Positions 1 to 4,837 of a stretch of 5,091 bases of DNA are shown here, piece by piece (positions within the stretch are counted from its first letter, which is position 1; the number at the start of each line of letters is the position of its first letter). The stretch lies in the NCBI RefSeq assembly GCF_943913055.1, contig NZ_CALTWS010000191.1, positions 1 to 5,091 on the forward strand, given 5' to 3'. The translations under genes were made by a program, and so were the position numbers. Source of the stretch: an uncultured Brevundimonas sp. GTDB taxonomy: Bacteria; Pseudomonadota; Alphaproteobacteria; Caulobacterales; Caulobacteraceae. The notes below the pieces were generated by a model. That model was not told where the DNA came from. It worked only from the letters and a program-made list of their open reading frames with translations, and searched no databases.

Positions 1-374
1 AGTCAGCGGGGGCCGAGGTCGGCCTGCTGAACAGGACACGATCCAAGGCCGAGATGCTGGCCGACGCGCTGGCGGTGTCGGTCGTCGAGCCAGAGACTCT
101 GGAGAACGCGGCCCTGATCGTGAACGCCCTGTCAGTGCAGCCGGACCTGGATGTCGCCCAGTTTGCTGATAATGCGGTTCTGATGGACATGACCTACCGC
201 CCGCTGGTGACGCCGTTCCTGGCGGCCGGGCGGGCGCGAGGCCTGCGAATCGTGGATGGGCTGGCCATGCTGATCGGCCAGGCGCGGCCCTCGTTCGAGG
301 CGATCGTTGGTGTGCCCGTGCCGCCGGTGGACATCCGACGCGTGGTGCTGGACGCCCTGGGAGAGACGGCATGA
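1..374 (+). CDS. aroE: Shikimate dehydrogenase, C-terminal part (5' truncated by the window edge)
   Basis: AroE reduces 3-dehydroshikimate to shikimate with NADPH in the cytoplasmic shikimate pathway. The window holds the last 123 codons, reading from base 3 to the TGA at 372-374. The fragment begins inside the NADP-binding Rossmann domain: the NRTRSKA motif (fragment residues 10-16) is the loop that binds the 2'-phosphate of NADP in this family. Further on are DMTYRP (about 62-67), matching the usual D-x-x-Y-x-P segment, and the conserved C-terminal block DGLAMLIGQA..SFE (about 85-99), with its Gln and Phe. The catalytic Lys/Asp pair would lie upstream and cannot be checked. The usual N-A-T-S/P-x-G-M segment reads NALSVQ here, which is divergent. 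The gene overlaps coaE by four bases (ATGA), which implies co-transcription and coupled translation. Family assignment is firm; the exact substrate subtype is inferred. Confidence 0.93.
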   Translation, partial: SAGAEVGLLNRTRSKAEMLADALAVSVVEPETLENAALIVNALSVQPDLDVAQFADNAVLMDMTYRPLVTPFLAAGRARGLRIVDGLAMLIGQARPSFEAIVGVPVPPVDIRRVVLDALGETA

Positions 375-1012
375 TCGTTCTCGGCCTGACCGGCTCTATC
401 GGCATGGGAAAATCCACGACAGCCCGAATGTTTGCCGATCATGGGGCCTTGGTCTGGAACTCCGACGAGGCCGTGCATGCGCTCTATGCCAGGGGCGGGG
501 CAGCGGTCGAACCCGTCGGTGCGGCCTTCCCCGGCGTGGTCGTCGAGGGGGCCATCGATCGTGCCCGTCTGGCCGAGGCCCTGGGGCGGGACGATCAGGC
601 GTTCCGGCGACTGGAGCAGATCGTTCATCCGCTCGTGGCGAGAGGCCGCACCGACGATCTTGTGGAGGCTGAACGCAACGGGGTGAAACTGGCGGTGCTG
701 GACATCCCCCTGCTGTTCGAGACCGGCGGAGACGCCGCCGTCGATGCCGTGGTGGTAGTCACGGCGGATGCGGACATTCAGGCCGCACGTGTCCTGGCTC
801 GTCCGGGCATGACCGGTGAGCGGTTCGACGCCATCCTGAAACGCCAGACGCCCGATACGGAAAAGCGTCGTCGGGCCGACTTCATCGTCGATACCGGCCA
901 CGGGCTGGAGGCTGCGCGAGCCCGGGTCGCCGATATCGTGGGGACGGTTCTGTCGCCGGGGTGGACACCGCCGCGCCGGACTCTTTCGCCCGAGGCCGAA
1001 GCGCCCCATTAA
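371..1012 (+). CDS. coaE: Dephospho-CoA kinase
   Basis: CoaE catalyses the last step of coenzyme A synthesis, the ATP-dependent phosphorylation of the 3'-OH of dephospho-CoA, in the cytoplasm. The 213-residue protein has a P-loop, GSIGMGKST (8-16), followed by NSDEAVH (30-36), in which D32 aligns with the proposed catalytic Asp of the family. Further family blocks are HPLV (86-89), DIPLLFE (111-117), an Arg/Met/Gln-containing lid region (R140 to Q159) and ADFIVDT (169-175) near the end. Length is slightly above the usual ~200 because of a Pro-rich tail of about 18 residues after residue 195. The ATG overlaps the aroE stop as ATGA and has a good ribosome binding site, GGGAG at 359-363, seven bases upstream, which fixes the start. 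N30 replaces the first Asp of the more common DAD motif. Other P-loop kinases are unlikely given the combination of motifs. Confidence 0.96.
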   Translation: MIVLGLTGSIGMGKSTTARMFADHGALVWNSDEAVHALYARGGAAVEPVGAAFPGVVVEGAIDRARLAEALGRDDQAFRRLEQIVHPLVARGRTDDLVEAERNGVKLAVLDIPLLFETGGDAAVDAVVVVTADADIQAARVLARPGMTGERFDAILKRQTPDTEKRRRADFIVDTGHGLEAARARVADIVGTVLSPGWTPPRRTLSPEAEAPH

Positions 1013-1018
1013 GACGCC

Positions 1019-1729
1019 ATGTCACGCGAAATCGTCCTCGATACGGAAACCACCGGCTTCGATCCCCGCACCGGCGATCGACTGGTCGAGGTCGGCTGTA
1101 TCGAAATCCAGGATCTGCTGCCGACAGGCCGGACATTTCACCGCTTCGTCAATCCGGAGCGGCTGATCCCCGCCGGGGCGATCGCCGTCCACGGCATTAC
1201 AGACGAACAGGTCAAGCATGCCCCCAAGTTCCGGGACATCGTGCGCGACCTGATGGATTTCATCGGCGATGCGCCGGTGATCGCCCACAACGCCGCCTTC
1301 GACCGCAGCTTCATCGATCACGAATGCGGCCTGTGCAGTTACCCGCTGCTGGACGCCGATCGCTGGATCGATACGCTGAAGCTGGCCCAGAGCCGGTTTC
1401 CGGGCATGCCCAATTCGTTGGATGCCCTTTGCAAGCGCTACAAGATCAGCCTGGTTGACCGTACCCTGCACGGGGCCTTGATCGATGCGCGTCTGCTGGC
1501 CGAAGTCTATCTGGAACTGCGCGGCGGCAAGGAGCGCAGCCTGGACCTGTCGTCCGCCAAGGCCGTGGCCGCCGCCGTCGCCGCCGACCGCGCCCAAGGA
1601 TACGCGCCGCGTCCGAACCCGCTGGCTGCCCGCTCGACAGAGGAGGAACGTGCGCTCCACATCGCCTTCCTCAAGACGACGCTGAAGGACCACTCATTGT
1701 GGGCGGGATATGGCGTGGAGGTCGGCTGA
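1019..1729 (+). CDS. dnaQ: DNA polymerase III epsilon subunit, 3'-5' proofreading exonuclease
   Basis: Epsilon removes misincorporated nucleotides as part of the Pol III core, bound to the alpha subunit. The 236-residue protein has all DEDDh exonuclease residues: D8 and E10 in LDTETTG (Exo I), D95 in AHNAAFD (Exo II), and H151 and D156 in HGALIDA (Exo III). VHGIT (58-62) and NSLDALCKR (132-140) are further DnaQ-type blocks. A C-terminal region of about 70 residues follows, as expected for the polymerase-binding tail of a true epsilon rather than a free RNase T or oligoribonuclease. At 172-177 ERSLDL sits where epsilon usually carries a QxxLxL-type clamp-binding motif, with Glu in place of Gln. 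The ATG is 6 bases after the coaE stop, without a strong Shine-Dalgarno, so expression as part of the aroE-coaE operon is likely. Its last codons form one arm of the palindrome at 1716-1740. Confidence 0.95.
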   Translation: MSREIVLDTETTGFDPRTGDRLVEVGCIEIQDLLPTGRTFHRFVNPERLIPAGAIAVHGITDEQVKHAPKFRDIVRDLMDFIGDAPVIAHNAAFDRSFIDHECGLCSYPLLDADRWIDTLKLAQSRFPGMPNSLDALCKRYKISLVDRTLHGALIDARLLAEVYLELRGGKERSLDLSSAKAVAAAVAADRAQGYAPRPNPLAARSTEEERALHIAFLKTTLKDHSLWAGYGVEVG

Positions 1730-1740
1730 GCCGACCTCCA
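1716..1740. terminator. Perfect inverted repeat at the dnaQ/secB convergent junction; candidate bidirectional terminator
   Basis: TGGAGGTCGGC (1716-1726) is followed by the three-base loop TGA, then by its exact reverse complement GCCGACCTCCA (1730-1740). The 11-bp stem has no mismatch. The loop is the dnaQ stop codon and the left arm encodes its last residues (V-E-V-G). There is no T tract on either side, so it is not a textbook intrinsic terminator, but its place between convergent genes suggests a shared transcript end or a 3'-protecting hairpin for dnaQ, and for secB transcripts that run through. Termination itself is inferred. Confidence 0.6.
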
Positions 1741-1749
1741 GGTACTGGA

Positions 1750-2274
1750 TCAGGCCTGGCCGCTATCGATCGGACCGCGCGCGATCTGCTGCTGGCGCGC
1801 CACATAGATGCCGGCGAAGTCGATCGGGTCCAGCATGAAGGGCGGGTAGAAGCCGCCGTCCGAGGTCGCGCCGGCGATGATTTCGCGCGCGAACGGGAAC
1901 AGGTAACGCGGGCATTCGATCAGCAGCATCGGCTCGATGTCCTGCTCGGCCACGCCGGACAGGGCGAACAGGCCGCCATAGACCAGCTCGACCGCGAAGA
2001 CGGTCATGGTGTCGGTGGTCGCCTTGACGGTCAGACGCAGCTCGACCTCGAACAGGCCGTCGGGGCGGCCCTGGGCATTCATCTCGACGCCCAAGTCGAT
2101 GGCGGGCTTGCCCTCGATCCGCAGGCTGTCGGGCGCGCGCGGGTTCTCGAAGGACAGGTCCTTGGCGTATTGCGCCACGATGCGGAAGCCGGGGCCGGTG
2201 GGCTGGCCTTCGGTGGGCGCACCGTTCTGGCTGTCGGTCGGCGTGTCAGTCGGGGCGGGCGTTACGTCGGTCAT
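1750..2274 (-). CDS. secB: Protein-export chaperone SecB
   Basis: SecB is a cytoplasmic tetrameric chaperone that keeps preproteins unfolded and hands them to SecA at the Sec translocon. The 174-residue protein contains the family blocks YAKDLSFENP (36-45), LVYGGLFAL (98-106) and CPRYLFPFAREIIAGAT (121-137), then GGFYPPFMLDPIDF (140-153). Residues 1 to about 28 form a Thr/Pro/Asp/Gln-rich low-complexity extension before the fold, a variable region in alphaproteobacterial SecB. The ATG at 2274-2272 is the only reasonable start in frame; no convincing Shine-Dalgarno precedes it. The gene converges on dnaQ and diverges from the Tim44-like gene, so it is probably transcribed alone from a promoter in the 226-base divergent region. 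Confidence 0.96.
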   Translation of the reverse strand: MTDVTPAPTDTPTDSQNGAPTEGQPTGPGFRIVAQYAKDLSFENPRAPDSLRIEGKPAIDLGVEMNAQGRPDGLFEVELRLTVKATTDTMTVFAVELVYGGLFALSGVAEQDIEPMLLIECPRYLFPFAREIIAGATSDGGFYPPFMLDPIDFAGIYVARQQQIARGPIDSGQA

Positions 2275-2305
2275 CGTGAGGCGCGATCTGTCTGAAAGGT
2301 GGGGC

Positions 2306-2321
2306 GACGCCGGCGGGCGTC
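2306..2321 (-). other. Small hairpin in the presumed secB leader
   Basis: GACGCC (2306-2311) and GGCGTC (2316-2321) are exact reverse complements around a four-base loop. The repeat lies about 32 bases upstream of the secB ATG, downstream of the candidate -10, so it would be in the 5' leader of the mRNA. A 6-bp GC stem can occur by chance in DNA this rich in GC. A regulatory role is only a guess. Confidence 0.2.
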
Positions 2322-2334
2322 AGTGAGGCGCGGC

Positions 2335-2362
2335 GACTAACACGGGGGGGCGAACACGGCAA
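2335..2362 (-). promoter_or_regulatory. Candidate promoter for secB
   Basis: On the minus strand, TTGCCG (2362-2357) and TTAGTC (2340-2335) are separated by 16 bases, which include a run of seven C. The -10 match is weak; the -35 resembles the TTG-type box of Caulobacter housekeeping promoters. The -10 ends 60 bases before the secB start. This is the best pair I could find for secB, but it is not strongly supported. Confidence 0.22.
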
Positions 2363-2424
2363 TCTGGAGCATGGGCGCGAGGGTCGTGCGAAGCGCCAGG
2401 GTGCCGCACGGCGTGGCGTTCGCC

Positions 2425-2453
2425 TTGCGTCGCCCCATATCAGTCCCTAATCC
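2425..2453 (+). promoter_or_regulatory. Candidate promoter for the Tim44-like/mltA pair
   Basis: TTGCGT (2425-2430) and TAATCC (2448-2453) are separated by 17 bases. They lie in a locally AT-richer patch of the divergent region, 47 bases before the GTG start. CCTAATCC partly matches the Caulobacter-type -10 (GCTANAWC), and TTGCGTC partly matches the -35 (TTGACGS). Spacing and position are good; the sequence match is partial. Confidence 0.28.
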
Positions 2454-2489
2454 TCATCAATCGTGCCGCCCGTCAGAGGGCGACAGCCC

Positions 2490-2494
2490 AAGGA
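2490..2494 (+). promoter_or_regulatory. Ribosome binding site that supports a GTG start
   Basis: AAGGA lies six bases upstream of the GTG at 2501. It is the clearest Shine-Dalgarno in the right half of the window and decides for the GTG start of the Tim44-like gene. That start also leaves a complete N-terminal membrane segment. Confidence 0.6.
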
Positions 2495-2500
2495 ATACCT

Positions 2501-3142
2501 GTGCCGGCCCAGATCCAGATCGTCGTCTACGCCGCCATCGCCGCCGTCGTCCTGTTCATGCTCTATAATGTGCTGGGCAAGAAGGTCGGTCGCCAGCCCG
2601 AGGAGGACGCCCGCGCCAAGCCGCCCGTGCCCGCAGCGACCGGAGCTGTGACCGAGCCCGCCAACGGTGCGCGTCCGAACGTGCTCGATGCCGTGACCCT
2701 GGCCTCGATCGCAGGGCTGAAGGCGCGCGACCCCAACTTCGACCCGACCCGCTTTCTGGACGGGGCCCGCCAAGCGCATGAGACCATCGTGCGCGCCTAT
2801 GCCGAGGGCGACCGCGAGACGCTGAAACCCCTCCTGTCGCCGCTGGTGATGGAAAGCTTCGAGGCCGGGATCGCCGCGCGTGAGGCGCGGGGCGAGCGCG
2901 AGACGGTCGAGTTCCTGCACCCCGCCCGTGCCGATCTGGAGCTGGCCACGGTCAACGAGAACCGCGCCATCACCAAGGTTCGCTTTCTGGCCGAGCTGCG
3001 CAACCGCATCAAATCCGCCGATGAGGCCGCTGAAGAGCAGGTCGAGGAGCGCCGCGTGGCGGAACTGTGGACCTTCGAGCGGACCTTGGGGGCCAGCGAT
3101 CCGAACTGGGTTCTGGCCCGGACGGAATCCGCTTCGGCATGA
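2501..3142 (+). CDS. Tim44-like (TimA-type) membrane-anchored protein
   Basis: This 213-residue protein has an N-terminal hydrophobic segment (about residues 5-23, VVYAAIAAVVLFMLYNV), a charged Pro/Ala-rich linker (about 27-60) and a C-terminal Tim44-like domain (about 75-210). Family-like blocks are FLDGARQAHETIVRAYAEGD (85-104), the LLSPLV...F region (111-120) and the closing LWTFERTL..SDPNWVLART (189-208). Mitochondrial Tim44 links the import channel to Hsp70. The bacterial homologues are inner-membrane proteins with the domain on the cytoplasmic or membrane surface, and their exact role is not settled. The start is GTG at 2501, with AAGGA six bases upstream. The TGA stop overlaps the mltA ATG (ATGA, 3139-3142), indicating an operon with mltA. 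The family call is good; partner and function are not shown by the sequence. Confidence 0.88.
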   Translation: MPAQIQIVVYAAIAAVVLFMLYNVLGKKVGRQPEEDARAKPPVPAATGAVTEPANGARPNVLDAVTLASIAGLKARDPNFDPTRFLDGARQAHETIVRAYAEGDRETLKPLLSPLVMESFEAGIAAREARGERETVEFLHPARADLELATVNENRAITKVRFLAELRNRIKSADEAAEEQVEERRVAELWTFERTLGASDPNWVLARTESASA

Positions 3143-4284
3143 TCGCCGGGCACCCCGCGCATCGGTCGCGGGGTCAGATAAGGGCAGGGCTGGTCCTTAT
3201 GGCCACGCTTGTGCTGGCCGCCTGCTCCGGCGGGCCAATGGTGCCCGTAACGTCCCCTCCGGTCGTTCCACCGCCTGCGGGTCCGACCTCGCCACAACCG
3301 ACCGACGCACCGCCGCCCGCCGACGGTCCAGCCAGTCTGGCGGGGTGGGCCTATGAGGATCATCTGGCGGCCTTCGACGCCTGGACCGATGGATGCAGCG
3401 TCGCCCGCGATGCCGCCGCGCGTGCCCAGTGTGATCGGGCAATGCAGATCCGCCGGACGTCGCGCCCTGTCACGCCGTCGATGGCGCGGGCTTTCTTCGA
3501 GACCGGCTTCATCGTCGTACCAGCGCGGACTGACGACGGTGAGCCTGGCCTGCTGACCGCCTATTTCGCGCCGGAGTATCAGGCGCGACGACGGCCGGAT
3601 GCGACCTTCGACGCCCCCGTCCTGGCCCGCCCTGCCGGGTGGTCACGCGGCCAGACCCTGCCCGACCGCGCCGCTATCGAGGCCGCGCCGCAGGCGGTGT
3701 CGGGTCAGGCCCCTCTGGCCTGGATGCGGGCCGAGGACCTGTTCTTCATGCAGATCCAGGGCTCCGGCTATCTGACGTTCGAAGATGGGTCGAAGGCGAG
3801 AGCCTCTTACGCCGCCGACAACGGCCGAACCTTCGTGGGCATCGCCCGCCCGATGGCCCAGCAGGGTCTGTTACCCGCCAACGGCACCTCGGGTGAGGCG
3901 ATCCGCGCCTGGCTGGCGGCGCACCGGGGGCCGGAGGCCCGGCGCGTCATGGCCCTAAACCCCCGCTACATCTTCTTTGCCATGGATCCCGACGACGGGG
4001 GCGATCCCAATGGGGCGGCCGGCATCGCCCTGCCCGCCCGCCGCGCCATTGCCGTCGACCCGGCCCACTGGCGTTATGGCGACCTGGTCTGGATCAGCGC
4101 CGACGGCGGCAATCTGGCTGGAGCCCGCGCCAGCTATCAAGGCCTGGTCATGGCGCTGGACACCGGCTCCGCCATTCGCGGCCCCGTCCGTGCCGACCTC
4201 TATATGGGCCGCGGCGAGGCGGCGGGCGAAGAGGCGGGGGCCGTGCGGCATCCCCTCAGGATGTGGCGGCTGGTGCCTCGATAG
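3139..4284 (+). CDS. mltA: Membrane-bound lytic murein transglycosylase A (lipoprotein)
   Basis: MltA cleaves the MurNAc-GlcNAc bond of peptidoglycan with formation of a 1,6-anhydro ring, acting in the periplasm from a lipid anchor. The 381-residue protein starts with a basic region and a hydrophobic stretch ending in a lipobox, LAAC (26-29). C29 would be lipidated, and Ser at +2 fits outer-membrane sorting. A Pro-rich linker (about 35-62) leads to the MltA domain, with GLLTAYFAPEY (137-147) and DLFFMQIQGSGYL (200-212). The C-terminal 3D domain follows: AVDPAHWRYGDLVWI (305-319), then ALDTGSAIRG (339-348) with D341, the likely catalytic Asp by family position, and D353. The frame is open to an ATG at 3067, but 3139 is chosen because it forms an ATGA overlap with the upstream gene and puts the signal peptide at the N-terminus. 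The last 29 bases overlap the antisense gene at 4256-4837. Confidence 0.94.
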   Translation: MIAGHPAHRSRGQIRAGLVLMATLVLAACSGGPMVPVTSPPVVPPPAGPTSPQPTDAPPPADGPASLAGWAYEDHLAAFDAWTDGCSVARDAAARAQCDRAMQIRRTSRPVTPSMARAFFETGFIVVPARTDDGEPGLLTAYFAPEYQARRRPDATFDAPVLARPAGWSRGQTLPDRAAIEAAPQAVSGQAPLAWMRAEDLFFMQIQGSGYLTFEDGSKARASYAADNGRTFVGIARPMAQQGLLPANGTSGEAIRAWLAAHRGPEARRVMALNPRYIFFAMDPDDGGDPNGAAGIALPARRAIAVDPAHWRYGDLVWISADGGNLAGARASYQGLVMALDTGSAIRGPVRADLYMGRGEAAGEEAGAVRHPLRMWRLVPR

Positions 4285-4837
4285 AAGCAGCGTCGGGGAA
4301 ACAAACTTCAAGCCGACGCTCGGTGGCCTCCAGGATTGGTTGCAAGACGTATCCTACGTAATCCGTTGTCTCCTGATAAACTTCCCGTCCTTCAAGCAAG
4401 CCGTAGCGAGCCAAGGAGTACCGCACGCCATGTGGCACTGAGAGCGGGCCGGAACGCGAAACGCCACGACTGTTGTAGGCTTCGAAAGGCTTCTCTTCAG
4501 CCAGAGCATCGAGTACGTGGCTGACGGCCGGACAGTTGCGGTCGTCGATCCAGACACCAGCGGACTCCCCCGGCCACATTCCTGTGACCGTCCTTTCAAA
4601 ACGGACCATCCAGTAAGGCTCGACACCGGGTCTCGTGTCTCCCGGCTATCGCGCGACTCTGAAAAAACTGATGGTTGTTTCCTCGCTCCCACCGAACCCG
4701 GCTTGGCGGCCTTGAGCATGAACCCATCGCGTCGGGATCATGCCCGGCTCCACTACCGGGTCGAATGGGTTCAAAGGCAAATCCTGACCGGCAAAGCCAA
4801 AACTCATTGCGACCCAGAGCGAAAGACCGGTCGTCAT
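4256..4837 (-). pseudogene. Small uncharacterised gene interrupted by an in-frame TAG
   Basis: Read from the ATG at 4837-4835, one frame runs 194 codons to the TGA at 4258-4256, broken only by a TAG at 4648-4646 (codon 64). The ATG overlaps the upstream HerA-like stop (ATGA), which supports it as a genuine start. Residues 5-16 are hydrophobic (LSLWVAMSFGFA) and may be a weak signal peptide or anchor, although no basic residue precedes them. Text on both sides of the stop reads as one protein: TTISFFRVAR before, PGDTRPGVEPYWMVRFERTV after. The second part has two cysteines in contexts typical of small exported proteins (DDRNCPAV and LEVCFPD), which could form a disulfide; this is inference. 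I do not recognise the family. Alternatives are two separate products (63 residues, and 117 residues restarting at ATG 4609-4607), stop-codon readthrough, or a sequence error. Third-position GC of the 117-codon part is about 61% by hand count, against about 82% in the neighbouring HerA-like fragment. Confidence 0.62.
4289..4320 (+). terminator. Inverted repeat just after mltA; possible terminator
   Basis: AGCGTCGG (4289-4296) and CCGACGCT (4313-4320) are perfect reverse complements around a 16-base loop. The repeat starts four bases after the mltA stop. No T run follows, and the region also falls within the minus-strand gene at 4256-4837. It could end or protect the Tim44-like/mltA transcript; a chance occurrence is possible. 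Confidence 0.4.

Larger units (their letters stand above)
2275..2500. other. Non-coding divergent region between secB and the Tim44-like gene
   Basis: These 226 bases contain no reading frame that looks coding on either strand; the short frames crossing them are Arg/Pro-rich and lack family features. The region must hold the start signals for both flanking genes. It contains a run of seven G (2344-2350), a small GC hairpin near secB, and an AT-richer patch around 2436-2460. I see no riboswitch, tRNA or small-RNA signature. Confidence 0.55.

Noticed and set aside
194..1009. A 271-codon minus-strand reading frame across aroE/coaE
   Set aside because: It is antisense to two firmly identified genes and has no family features. 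Long antisense frames are common at this GC content.
1022..1693. A 223-codon minus-strand reading frame opposite dnaQ
   Set aside because: It lies entirely within dnaQ, whose exonuclease motifs are complete; the antisense product shows no domain.
2371..2568. A 65-codon plus-strand frame in the divergent region
   Set aside because: It is Arg/Pro-rich, has no ribosome binding site and runs out of frame into the Tim44-like gene.
4231..4257. G-rich then C-rich stretch near the end of mltA as a terminator for the minus-strand gene
   Set aside because: Pairing needs a two-base loop and a bulge, and there is no T tract; it is more likely ordinary GC-rich coding sequence.
4646..4648. The TAG as a pyrrolysine codon
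   Set aside because: I know of no basis for a pyrrolysine system in this bacterial group, and nothing in the window suggests one. Mutation or ordinary readthrough is simpler.
4354..4719. A different minus-strand frame crossing the TAG, considered as a frameshift alternative for the interrupted gene
   Set aside because: Its translation looks non-coding, while the frame of 4837 continues in the same phase after the TAG with a coherent sequence. No frameshift is needed.
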